A DNA stretch of 64,000 nucleotides, taken from NCBI GenBank assembly GCA_963995505.1, contig OZ023186.1, positions 4,340,001 to 4,404,000 of the forward strand. The letters are read 5' to 3'. The position numbers and the translations under genes are program-made. The notes under the pieces are model-generated. The model did not search any database, had not been told where the DNA came from, and saw only the letters and a list, made by a program, of their open reading frames with translations. Of this stretch, positions 21,694 through 33,507 are shown piece by piece. The stretch's first letter is position 1; each line of letters starts with the position of its first letter. Source of the stretch: Hypericum androsaemum. Taxonomy: Eukaryota > Streptophyta > Magnoliopsida > Malpighiales > Hypericaceae.

Positions 21694-22437
21694 TCAATCT
21701 CTCTTTAGTCTATTAGTTTGTGTATAGTTTGTATAAAGGTATGGACACATGACAGAGACATATATGCTCGACAAGCTTCGTTTGGAAGCTCGGATGTATG
21801 AGATTTCCCTTCGGCATTTTGGCTGTAAATTATGTCGTTCTTTGCATGGAAATCTAGCGTAGTCGTATTCGATTAGCGTAATGGTAAACTCTTGCATCTC
21901 AGAGACAAGATCTACCATTAGGCTAAGTATGTGTTTCTGTCAAGTATCTCTTGAAGTTTCAGATTGTGGTTCATATGATATCATATGAGGTATAGGAGAA
22001 GTAATAACAGATATTTGTGAGTTTAAAGACAAGATCTTATTAATTCGTTTTTTGTTTAAAAATACTCTCTTTAATCTTTTTCCTTATTAACTCTTCATTC
22101 ACCACCATTCCTTCCTATTTTCTACTGGTACACCAAACAGGCCCTCCAAGTCTTTTCCATTCTGCACTTGGTCAATAGTTTTTCAAAGTAGTGAGAATCG
22201 TATTCCAATTTGACATAAAATTAGATTAGTCGAACTAGTGAGACTTGTATGACAAATTACAGCACATTGCAGGACTAGAGCTCGAGACTTCTAGTTAAGA
22301 AAGACAATAATGATAGAGTAGAGTCCGTCTAGGTGGAGATCACCGTCCAACATGAGCAATCCTCAATTTTATTTGGAGACTCAAACCATAAACATTATCA
22401 ATGAAATGCCAAACTCAAGGATGTCTCGTTATTGTCA
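21694..22437. other. 3' flanks of the RMA gene and subtilase copy A
   Basis: No further gene. The right part (from about 22300) is similar to the 3' flanks of subtilase copies B, C and D, so it belongs to the tandem unit. Confidence 0.5.
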
Positions 22438-25346
22438 TCAGCTTATGGTATGCACGACTATGGGAGTTCTAACATTGTGAATACCATCAGACCACACGAG
22501 AGCTACTGATTCGAATTCACCCGATTTAATGCCTTTACCTGAAACGGTGACGTTAAAAGCTTTCTTCTCCTTCAACGACTTAAAGGAGAGGACCCGAGGT
22601 TCCACTTTAACATCGAATTTTCGGCTTGGAGAAACCTTTGCCTGGTAAGTGGAGTTGGCCACTCCAACGTTGGTCACTGTTCTTAGGAACCTGAGCGTGA
22701 AAGGAGTGTCTTGGTTCACTTTAGCTGTCAAAGAAGGGTAGTTGAAGTCCAAGACCGGACTCTCAACACTTCCTCTTGGGCAAGTGCTATTACCTCCTGT
22801 GATTGTTCTAAGCCTTTTCTCATCATAGCCAGCACGACATAGCAGTTTTATGTAATCTTCTTCTAGTGCCTCGTAGACGAGACCGGGCTGAGTTGCCTTC
22901 ACAGGATTGACTTGTCCGGACCCGTATGCGAATTCACCCTCCGGATTTGCCGCAAGATCCAGAGGGGTTGCTGCAAGAAAAAGTGATTACCAATGCTCTG
23001 CTTATTCCACCAGATCGAAAATGCATGTCGTATTCCAACATTTACATCTTGTTGATGATAATTACCTGTTGTCATGATGGCTGATTGGATGGCAGAAGGG
23101 GACCAATCAGGATGGAAGGATTTAACGTAGGCAGCGATGCCCGAAACGTGGGGGCATGACATTGATGTTCCGGATAATATGGTGTATTGTACACGCCGCT
23201 TGTCCGTGCCGAAGGTGTCTGAAGCTGGAGCGATAGGAGAATATCCTGCCAATATTTCTACTCCAGGGGCAGTCACATCGGGCTGCAACACATTGGTGGA
23301 AAAACAACCAAAAATACTACACCAATGAGGTTGTTTCAATGTGCAACCAACTCCACCCCGAATTTTCGACATTTGGAAAATTCATATGAAGTAAGAAATG
23401 ACCTTCATGATTTCTTGCAGAATTGAATTTGGCCCGCGTGAAGAGAAGGAAGCAACTACAGGTGCAGAAGGATCCTTAATTTCTTCACTTCTCAGTATGG
23501 TTGCCACTGGATTTCTGCAGAATTACTTAAAACATTGAATCTACTTAAAACAGAAATGATTTAAACAAAACTTCAACAATTTGACAACTTACTTGGTTGA
23601 GTTTATATAGGATTCGATCGTATCATAGTCAGTCTCATCTCCTGAAGCCACTGCAGGAATCGGGACAACCGAAGAAATATCCGGTAATTGTTCATCTAAG
23701 TAGAAGACACCAACAGCTCCCCCTGCAGCAGCTGTGGTAGCATCAAAAGTATCAAAAGCACCTCCCACTATTTTCCCCTTGAATGAGTCATCATCAGAAT
23801 CTACATCTACAAGCGGGTACTTGGTTCCATTTAAGTCGAATGAATTAATCGAATTCCCCTGAATGAGGAAACAAGACATGTTACTAGAAATATATGATCG
23901 AGAAACACGAAAAATAACAAGACAATAGTTTGCAAAGAGGAAGGGATACATACAACTATAGTCTTTCCACTGCCAAGAATACCCTTAGTGATGATGTGAC
24001 GATCCATTGTGCTTGCTGCGACGGAGATCATCCATGGTGCAACACTTGCAGTGACTCCGAAATCACTGCCACTGTTCCCTGCAGCATTGGAGGTAAAAAT
24101 TCCATTTGCCGTTGCATGAAAGGCACCAATGGCAATGGAATCCTGGTCGAGGGCCGCCACTTCATTTAATCCAAGAGATATGCTTAGGATATCAACTCCA
24201 TCTGCAATAGCATCGTCAAATGCGCCTAGGATATCCGAACTAGGACAACCTGAAGAATCACAGACTTTATATGCAGCAATCCTAGCCGATGGAGCACCTC
24301 CCCTCGCTGTGCCTTGTGCCAATCCATAGAAGGAAGTATCTTTTACAGCAACACCTGCCGCAGTTGAGGCGACATGTGATCCATGACCTTCATCATCCCT
24401 CGCCGATGTCAACGACCCATAATATCTAGCTCCAATTAGCTTACTGCAGAGAAAAAAGTGGTTTAAAATCGAAAATCTGATTGGTTCTGTAGATAACTTT
24501 AGCTTTATTTTCTAAAAAATGAATTGTAGAGAATCACTTGTTGCAAGTAACATTGCTGCCGCCTTTACAAGCACCCTTCCACTTTTTCGGAGGAGGACCA
24601 AAACCTTCGTCGCTAAAACTTGCCAGTTCAGGCCATATTCCGCTGTCAATAATTCCGATTATAATATCGCGCTCTGACTGTGGACTCCGACTCGCAGTCT
24701 CACTGAACCTCAGGAAATCCCAAGATCTTGTGGTCAAAAGCTGATACTTCCTATTTGGAAAAACAGAGACTATGCCCTCCACGCCTGAATCAGATAGAGA
24801 TACGACGAGAGTGAAATTGAGGTCCAATCCAACCTTAACGCAAGACTTAAAATCCGAAAAAACCCAATTTTTTTTTCTTTTGACTCACGTGATAACTCTT
24901 CTGCTTCATTTCGAGTTAGCTTGGCAGCAAATCCGTTGAAACTCCTATTATAACTTCTGACCATCAATTTCTCGGAAAAGCTGCACACAAAAAGGAGATA
25001 AAGGCATCAGTGAAAAATACAGGAAAACACCTAAACTCTTTTGGTATATATGAGCAGTACAATTGACCTTTGTCCTGTTACTTTTTGGACCAAGCTAGCA
25101 TGGTGAGAGGATGGTTTGTACAGTTGATTCCTCGGAAGTGAGCCCATGTACACGATATGAACCTGGAAAATCATTGGCAAGTTGAGATTAAATAATCAGT
25201 GGAGACAAAATATGAAATTCAGATTCATTTCCGGATTAGGAGAGCATTTCCTTTCTTTCTTCATCAGCACCAGCGCGGATCATGCTTGTCAAGAGCAGCA
25301 GTACTGAGGTATATATGACAAGCATCAAATATTGGTTGTTAACCAT
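22438..25346 (-). CDS. Cucumisin/SBT4-like subtilisin protease, copy A
   Basis: Nine exons join in frame: 25251-25346, 25068-25162, 24889-24980, 24538-24784, 23954-24443, 23593-23858, 23403-23514, 23066-23282 and 22438-22970, giving 715 residues, normal for plant S8A subtilases. Order: signal peptide ([19 protein letters not shown]), I9 inhibitor propeptide (VHIVYMGS to NGFAAKLT), S8 catalytic domain with Asp141 ([10 protein letters not shown]), His197 ([10 protein letters not shown]), Asn300 (NAAGNSG) and Ser506 ([13 protein letters not shown]), PA insert in exon 6, and a C-terminal fibronectin-III-like domain ([15 protein letters not shown]). These enzymes act in the cell wall or apoplast, cutting proteins or peptide hormones. 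Odd point: the intron 1 donor reads AAAG|GAAATG, whereas copies B and C have GC and D has GT, so splicing may fail. A second ATG 39 nt upstream lies too close to the TATA box to be preferred. Confidence 0.88.
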
Positions 25347-25396
25347 GTTTGGCTTTGGTCGGATTCCGAAGAACAACAGATTCATGGTCTGATATC

Positions 25397-25410
25397 TATA
25401 TATATTTTGA
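25397..25410 (-). promoter_or_regulatory. TATA box of subtilase copy A
   Basis: The minus strand reads AAATATATATAGATATC about 50-60 bp upstream of the chosen ATG. Similar TATATATA runs precede copies B, C and D. Confidence 0.5.
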
Positions 25411-26343
25411 GAACTTTATATGTATATATAGATGTATCTAGGACAGTAGATATTTCTGACAAGCAAAACCACTCAGATTAAATTTCATCCAATGTAATCA
25501 TATCATCAATATTAATTGGGTTAACATAAATGTGGATAGTGTAGGTATGGAAAGAGATTAATCCTGCATTATTTTACTTTCCTAAACATGTCCGGAATTT
25601 CCTCCAAAAGAGAATGACCTATTTGCTTTCCATATAAATATTTTGGTTTCCAATTCTAACTTAAGATGCAGTTATAGTGTGTCAATTACTTGCCGAGTAG
25701 ACAATGAACCCTTAGGAGATTTACCTCATCACGTAACTTGGACCTAAGTTAATTGACAAAAGTTAAGTGTCCCGGTAGGCTAGCAGATGTTATAATAAAA
25801 TAGCTTGATTGCATAATTTTTTCCAAATATACCATTCCGTTGTAGAGTGACCTAATATACATTTTTTCACTGCCAAGGGTTAACATCAAGACGTTAATTG
25901 TGTTGAAGTTACCACGTTCCTAATTAGAGTATGGTAAATTTCTTTATAGATGAAGAGAATTTACGAGATTTTGAATTAGTTACGAAGATTCAAATATCAT
26001 CAAATCGGTTTGATCTCGTGAAGTTGCGTGGCAACCTTTTCCCGGTCGTCTCCTCTCTGAAGAAGAAAAGAAGCAGGCAATGGACAAGGAGGGAGTAAAC
26101 ATGGTGGAAGCCATTGCTACGGTGGTTGTTCTGGGGACATTTCAATACGAGTTTTTTTTTTCGTTTGAAGTGCATTTACGGCAATGGAAAATAAAGTTTA
26201 TCACCATAATCGTGATTAGAACGATTCATTCAAATTCGAACTGCGTATATTATTTATTTCAAAACAATAATTTTCTAATAAATAGATCTAAGCACTTATT
26301 TAATCGCGTTGACTATCTATACCATCAGTCCGTCGATCCTGCT
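25411..26343. other. Upstream spacer of copy A, shared with other array units
   Basis: Segments are clearly repeated upstream of the other copies: the block at about 25440-25620 recurs at 33550-33730 and 54066-54240, and GAAGTGCATTTACGGCAATG (26167) recurs at 34399 and 43758. This shows that the promoter flank was duplicated together with the genes. Open frames here have no motifs. Confidence 0.7.
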
Positions 26344-26893
26344 CAAGGTTGTTAGGATCGCGATTATAATCGTAAGATCGCATGATTTTACGAGTCGACA
26401 TTGTTCCACCGTGCTGGATCGCATGCAAGATCTTAATGTTGAACGAATCGGTGGGATCGCCGAGTATAATCGTAAGATCGCAAGATCTGCGATTAAGATT
26501 GTAAGAATTTTTTCAACTAATTCCCTCCCTTGGGAGAGATTTAGTGAATATTTTTAGTGTTTCTTTTTTTAAATCATATTTGGTGTTTCCTATAAATTTT
26601 CTGATTATTTTAAAGATATGTGGTGTTTCCTTAATAGTTTAAATCAGTGTAATCGTAACTCTAATAGTGTGCACTATAAATATAAATTTTTTGGCCGTAT
26701 TCCAAAGAAAAAATAAGAAGGAATTAAATAAGATCGAGAGAGGGATCATCGCAAGAATTTATGACTTATGATTAAATTAATAAAATTTTATGTTAAGTTT
26801 ATTTTTTTTAGTAATTTCTATAATTTTGTCTATTTGGTAAGATTTTGCGATCCGTGTTACGATCCTCCGATCTACGATTTTTCTATACCCAAA
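26344..26893. mobile_element. About 550-bp insertion rich in ATCGTAAGATCG motifs
   Basis: The paralogous spacer at 35028-35060 runs GTCCGTCAATCCTTC straight into TAATACATCTACTCGAGG. Here the same text is interrupted by about 550 bp, with a 10-bp imperfect duplication (CGATCCTGCT at 26334, CGATCTTGGT at 26894). Both ends carry repeats of GGATCG and ATCGTAAGATCG in inverted arrangement. It is a non-coding element of unassigned class. Confidence 0.6.
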
Positions 26894-27986
26894 CGATCTT
26901 GGTAATACATCTACTCGAGGGGCACTCGGGATGCCACACATTGGTAATATTCAGTGTGAATTTTAAAATAGCAGCAAACAGTATTACTGTGAAGTCTCTC
27001 ATTAACTTGCAGATTGCTAAGCTTGTGTTTTTTTTAAATACATATCGCTTAGATTTAAATCTTGTATATCTGTTAAATCATCCAATACTTTATACCGGTA
27101 AGCAAAATGTCCTTTGGCTAACAATAACTACCACGGTTGAATTTACGGATGAGCAGATAATCGCGGATTCGAATAATTTAAATTCGGATTTAAATTCGAA
27201 TTATCCAAAATAAAAATTTCGGATTGCATTAGAATCCGAATAATAAAATTTCTAGTTGGATTATCCAAAAAATCCGATTTAGAAAACTTAAAAAACTTTA
27301 CGTAGCCCAAGCCCGAGCCCGCGGAGCCGACCCACACTTATCTTTTCATCACCCAGCCATAGCCTTCCACCCTATTCTTCCCTTCTCCAAACTCCACTTT
27401 ATCTCCAAAGAAAAAAATTCCCAATTCCCAAATTCTAATTTCCAATTCAACAAACATGTAAACGCACTCCAGGGACTCGGACGCTACAAAAGTAAGCTAT
27501 TGATAAAAAAAATATGATTCTTCTCCTTTTTTTCGTTTTGGGAGGGTTTGTACGTTGGATGGATGTGGTTTTTATTTGGGTTTCTAGGTTTCGGTAGTAA
27601 TTTTGATTGAAGGTTTACTTTTGGACGGTGGTGATACCTTATTCCTTGTTAGGATTTGGATTCGGATACAGAAAAACTAGTTCGGATATTTCGGATTTAG
27701 ATTATCCGAATGCCCACGCCTAGTTGAATTGACAAAATCATTTGACCTAATAATATAAACTGTAAAAGAACTCACTGAAATCCAAAATTCGATCTCAACA
27801 AGTGTAATTTTGATGCTTACCTATTTAAAAAACAACAGAGATAGACCCGTTCAACGTGAACAATTTTTCTGCAGATGCTAATGTTTACGGAACAGAATAA
27901 GTTGGTTTTTATTCATTTGAACGAAATGAAGGATAACAATTCACAACTTTATTTGAGTACTAACCATAAGCATTATCAATGAAATG
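26894..27986. other. Spacer with GGATTATCC-type repeats; 3' flank of copy B
   Basis: 27140-27330 and 27640-27720 are rich in permutations of AATTCGGAT/ATTATCCGAA on both strands and look like the two ends of a further small element. 27785-27986 matches the 3' flanks of copies C and D. Confidence 0.4.
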
Positions 27987-29559
27987 CTAAACTCGAGGAT
28001 GGCCAGAGCCTATTGTGTGCACAACTATAGGAGTTCTAATATTGTGAATACCATCGGACCACACGAGGGCTACTGATTCGACTACCTCCGATTTAAGGCC
28101 TTTACCCGAAACGGTGACGTTAAAAACTTTTTTCTCCTTCAACGACTTAAAGGAGAGGACCTGAGGTTCCACATTAACATCGAATTTCTGGCTTGGAGAA
28201 ACCTTTGCCTGGTAAGTCGAGTTGGCCACTCCAACGTTGGTCACTGTTCTTTGAAACTTAAGTGTGAAAGGAGTGTCATAGTTCACTTTAGCTGTCAAAG
28301 AAGGGTAGTTGAAATCCAATACTGGACCCTCTTCACTTCCTCTTGGGCAACTAATATTACGTCCTGTGATTGTTCTAAGCTTTTTCTCATCATAGCCAGC
28401 ACGACATAAGAGTCTTATGTAATCTTTTTTTAGTGCCTCGTAGACAAGACCGGGCTGAGTTGCCTTCACAGGATTGACTTGTCCGGACCCGTATGAGAAT
28501 TCACCCCCCGAATTTGAAGTAAGATCCAGAGGGGTTGCTGTAAGATAAAGTGATTATCAATGCTCTTCTTATTCTGCCAGATCGAAAATGTATGTCGTAT
28601 TTCAATGTTTAAATCTTGTATGATGATAATTACCTGTTGTCATGATGGCTGATTGGATGGCAGAAGGGGACCAATCAGGATGGAATGATTTGACGTAGGC
28701 AGCAGTGCCCGAAACGTGGGGGCATGACATTGATGTTCCGGATAATATGTTGTATTGTACACGGCGTTTGTCTGTAGGAAAGGTGGCTGAGATTGGAGCG
28801 ATGGGAGAATATCCTGCCAATATTTCTACTCCAGGGGCGGTCACATCGGGCTGCAATACATTGGTGGAAAAACAACCGAAAATACTAAACCAATGAGGTT
28901 TGTTTCAATTTGCAACATTTGGAAAACTCCTATGAAGAAAGAAATTACCTTCATGATTTCTTGCAGAATTGAATTTGGCCCGCGTGAAGAGAAGGAAGCA
29001 ACTACAGGTGCACAAGGATCATTAATTTCTTCACTTCTCAGTATGGTTGCAACTGGATTTCTGCAGAATTTCATAAAACCTTTAATCTACTTAATACAAA
29101 AACGATTTAAACAAAACTTTAACAATTTTGCAACTTACTTGGTAGAGGTTATATATGATTCGATCGTATGGTAGTCAGTATCATCTGCTGAACTCACTGC
29201 AGGAAACGGGACAACCACAGAAAAATCCGGTAATTGTTCATCTAAGTAGAAGACACCAACAGCTCCCCTTCTAGCAGCTGCGGCAGCATCCAAAGTATCA
29301 TAAGCACCTCCCACTATTTTGCCCTTGAATGAGTCATCACCGGAATCTATATCTACAAGCGGGTACTTGGTTCCATTTAAGTCGAATGAATTAATCGAAT
29401 TCCCCTAAATGAGGGAACAAGACAAGTTACTAGAAATATATGATCGAGAAACACGAAAAATAACATGACGATAGTATGTGAAGAGGAAGGGATACATACA
29501 ACGATAGTCTTTCCATTGCCAAGTACACCCTTAGTGATGATGTGACGATCAATGGTGCT

Positions 29560-29841
29560 TGTTGGGATGGCGAGAAATAGGAAAGACTTATTTCCTATTC
29601 CTATTCCTATTCTGACTAGATTCTGGACTCCTAATTAGACCTAGATAGGTTACTTGTACACCAAGGGTTTGTCTCTATATAAAGACATGTTACCCTAAGG
29701 TTTTGTATAGCTTTGTGACTCGGATCCATCAATAAAAGTTCTCCTTTCTCACCGTGGACGTAGGCATTAGGCCGAACTACGTAATTCTCTTGTTCCATGT
29801 TCTTTGTGCGATCTTGTTCTCTAGTTGCTGAATTCCTAACA
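29560..29841 (+). repeat. 5' LTR of gag-only copia, copy 1
   Basis: Begins TGTTGGGATGG and ends CCTAACA. Contains a TATA box (CTATATAAAG) at about 29675 and a possible AATAAA at about 29731. Confidence 0.9.
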
Positions 29842-29869
29842 ATTGGTATCAAGAGCTTGGGTTGGAGGA

Positions 29870-31563
29870 TGACGGACGGCGCAAAGTTTGCTCTTGTGAA
29901 ATTCGATGGTTCTTCGAATTTCGGGTTATGGCAAAGGCGTGTCAAGGATCTCCTCGTGCAACAAGGGATGGTCATCGCGCTCTCGGAGAAGAAGCCCTAG
30001 AAGATGGAGGAGCAAGAGTGGAAGGAGATGGGGGCCAAGGCGGTGGCGACAATTCGCTTGTGCTTGGCGGATGATGTGATGTATCACGTCATGGATGAGG
30101 AGTCACCAGCTGAGGTATGGAAGAAATTGGAGGCAAGGTATATGTCTAAGTCTTTGTCGAACAAGCTTTATCTTAAGCAAAGATTGTACGGGCTCAAGAT
30201 GAATGAGGGCTCGGATTTGAGCCAACACATTAATGGTTTCAGTCAACTTGTGAGTGACTTGAGAAAGGTTGATGTGAAGTTCGAGGAAGAAGACAAGGCA
30301 TTGTTGCTGCTGAATTCTTTACCTGGCTCCTACGAAAATTTGGTTACAACTCTAACTTGGGGAAAGGAGTCCCTGGTGTTGGAAGATATCACAAGTACTC
30401 TGCTAGGGTTTCATCAAAGAAGAAAAAATGGCGATGAACAAGCGGAAGGGCTGGTTGTGAGGGGTAGCCATGGTAATCGTAGTGGAGCAAAAGACGGGAA
30501 GGGATCCAAGTCGTGGTCAAGGAGGTTCAAGGGAAATTGCTTCGAGTGCGGAGAAAAAGGGCACGTGAAGAAGGATTGTCCAAGAAGAACTCGGGATCGC
30601 GAGGAAAAAGGATCAGGTTCTGTGAATGTGGCCTCACATTCGGACGGGTCAGATGGTGATCTTCTTTCTGTTTTGTCAAGTCCAAAGCATTCTGTTTCCT
30701 GGATTTTGGATAGCGCTTGCTCTTTCCACATGACGCCCAAGAGAGGGTAGTTCGACACCTACAAGTTCATTGATTTAGGTATGGTGACTATAGGTGATGG
30801 TTCTACTTGTAGAATTGCTGGCATAGGTGATATCCGAATTAAGATGTGGGATGGTGTTGAGAGAAAATTGTGTGGGGTTAGGCATGTTCCAAAGTTGGAG
30901 AGGAATTTGATCTCGTTAGGAGCCTTGGATTATAGTGGGTACAACTATAATATTGTAGGCGGGCTAATGGAGGTGGAGAAGGATGCTGTGGTGGTGATGA
31001 AGGGTGAAAGGAATGCTAGAAACACCTACAGGTTAGTGGGGAACACGGTTGTAGGTGGAGTCACCTCGTTGGGTTCTGATAGAGGGGAGAAAAGCTCTTG
31101 TGTGATGGAGCAAAAGCTTGATATGAATGGTTTGAGTAGAGTTGAGATTCGCAAAGATAAAGTTAGCAAGTTCCCGCTATGGTTGTCTAAAAGGACGTGC
31201 ACGTCAAAGGTGTTGGGTAGGTTTTGCATGGGGAATGCGAAGCCGTTGGTAGCACCACGGGCGAATCAGGTATCTCACTCAAGGCCGAACGGTGGAGTTC
31301 GTGGCATGTCGAGGGTTCTACTTGGTGGAACAAAAGGTTGCCCTTTGTATGCTATGGCATGTAGCATTGGTATGAGGCAAGAAGGTCCAGCGGAGAAGCA
31401 GTTCGAGGTTGCAGAGCATGGGGTTGACCGAAAAATAGAGAGCGCATCTATTGGTCACAAGTTTGCTTCAGCAGGTGGACTTGCTAGTTGGAGTTCGATG
31501 GAGGTTGGAGAGAATAGGCCAAGCAAGCTCAGAAGCTCGAGCTTGGGGGCTGGCTCCAAGTGA
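29870..31563 (+). pseudogene. Copia gag-protease frame with two stops
   Basis: Starts MTDGAKFALVKFDG and is a Ty1/copia gag (DUF4219/UBN2 type) with an intact CCHC zinc knuckle (CFECGEKGHVKKDC) and a protease-like LDSACSFHMTP motif. Two in-frame TAG codons interrupt it, at 29998-30000 and 30748-30750. The copy at 58006-59406 reads Glu and Trp at those places. After the protease the frame continues to 31563 without polymerase motifs. It could only be mobilised by proteins supplied from elsewhere. Confidence 0.85.
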
Positions 31564-31765
31564 TTGAACAAAAGAAGAAGAGAAAGTTGAGATGGTCTTA
31601 TTGATGCAGTTATCTATGGTCCGAGATGGAGTCGGTGGAGTTGGATTGGTTTTGCAAGATCTCATGGTTCTTCATGGGGAGGTATTTTGTCAAGGTGGAG
31701 TTTGTTGAAGTTCGGGTGGAGCTTCATGGTTCTTCCACGAGATGATTTCTCGCCAAGGTGGAGAT

Positions 31766-32048
31766 TGTTGGGATGGCGAGAAATAGGAAAGACTTATTTC
31801 CTATTCCTATTCCTATTCTGACTAGATTATGGACTCCTAATTAGACCTAGATAGGTTACTTGTACACCAAGGGTTTGTCTCTATATAAAGACATGTTACC
31901 CTAAGGTTTTGTATAGCTTTTGTGACTCGGATCCATCAATAAAATTTCTCCTTTCTTACCGTGGACGTAGGCATTAGGCCGAACCACGTAATTCTCTTGT
32001 TCCGTGTTCTTTGTGCGATCTTGTTCTCTAGTTGCTGAATTCTTAACA
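31766..32048 (+). repeat. 3' LTR of gag-only copia, copy 1
   Basis: Pairs with 29560-29841. Preceded by the purine tract AAGGTGGAGAT. Confidence 0.9.
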
Positions 32049-32526
32049 GTGCTTGCTGCGACGGAGATCATCCATGGTGCAACACTGGCAGTGACACTGA
32101 AGACATTATTCCCTGCAGAATTGGATGTCAAAATTCCATTTGCCATTGCATGAAAGGCACCAATGGCAACGAAATCCTTGTCGAGGGGCGCCACTTCATT
32201 TAACCCAAGAGATATGCTTAGGATATCAACTCCATCTGCAATAGCATCATCAAATGCGGCTAGGATATTGGCACTCGGACAACCTAGAGAAGGATCACAA
32301 ACTTTATATGCAGCAATCCTAGCCGATGGAGCACCTCCCCTGGCTGTGCCTTGTGCCAATCCATAAAAGGAAGTATCTTTTACAGCAACACCTGCAGCAG
32401 TTGAGGCGACATGTGATCCATGGCCTTCATCATCCCTCGCCGATTTCGACAGCCCATAATATCTAGCTCCAATCAGCTTACTGCAAAAAAAAAAAAACAA
32501 TGGTTTAAAATTGAAAATCTGTTTAG

Positions 32527-32563
32527 TTATTATATATACATATACATATATATATATATATCT
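32527..32563. repeat. TA-rich microsatellite in an intron of copy B
   Basis: A run of ATATAC and TATATA units between exons 4 and 5. The other copies have only short TA runs here. Confidence 0.7.
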
Positions 32564-32594
32564 AAATTTTCTCATATAAATTGCGGGGACGTCA

Positions 32595-32936
<342 letters not shown>

Positions 32937-33507
32937 TCACGAGACAACTCTTCTGCTTCATTTCGAGTTAGCTTGGCAGCAAATCCGTTGAAGCTCTTGT
33001 TGTAGCTTCTGACAATCAATTTCTCTGAAAAGCTGCACACAAAAAAGAGACAAGAGCATCAATGACAATATAGGGATCAGAAAACACCTAAATTTTTTTG
33101 ATATATATGAGCATTACTATAGACCTTTGTCCTGTTATTTTTTGGACCAAGCTAACATGGTGAGAGGATGGTTTGTATTGCTGATTCCTCGGAAGTGACC
33201 CCATGTACACGATATGAACCTGAAAAATCATTGACAAGTTGAGATTAAATAAACAGGTGAGATCTCCGGAAAATTTGCACCCCACTCTTTACCGCTTGAA
33301 CCAGGCCTCAGTGGGAACGATAAAATATCTAATTATAAAAAAACTCAGCGGGCTGATAAGCCGAAACAAAATATGAAATTCAAAGCCATTTCCGCATTAG
33401 GATAGCATTGCCTTTCTTTCTTCATCAGCACCGGCACTAGTCATGCTTGTCAAGAGCAGAAGTACAGAGGTATATATGACAAACATCAAATATTGGTAGT
33501 TAGCCAT

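Larger units (their letters stand above)
29560..32048 (+). mobile_element. Non-autonomous copia LTR element (gag-protease only), copy 1
   Basis: LTRs at 29560-29841 and 31766-32048 start TGTTGGGATGG and end TAACA. They differ by six substitutions and one indel over 282 bp (about 98 percent identical). A perfect 5-bp target duplication GTGCT flanks it (29555-29559, 32049-32053). The primer-binding site after the left LTR (TTGGTATCAAGAGC) resembles the initiator-Met tRNA complement, and a purine run precedes the right LTR. Inside are only gag and a protease; integrase, reverse transcriptase and RNase H are absent. Inserted antisense to subtilase copy B. Confidence 0.92.

Noticed and set aside
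26845..27213. 122-codon frame spanning an insertion boundary
   Set aside because: Crosses the end of the 26344-26893 insertion and lacks any motif.
27300..27345. Possible tRNA-like GC-rich stretch
   Set aside because: No cloverleaf with T-loop GTTCGA and anticodon stem could be built.
31026..31229. Minus-strand frames inside the gag-only copia elements
   Set aside because: Complements of gag-protease sequence; also seen at the mirrored place in copy 2.
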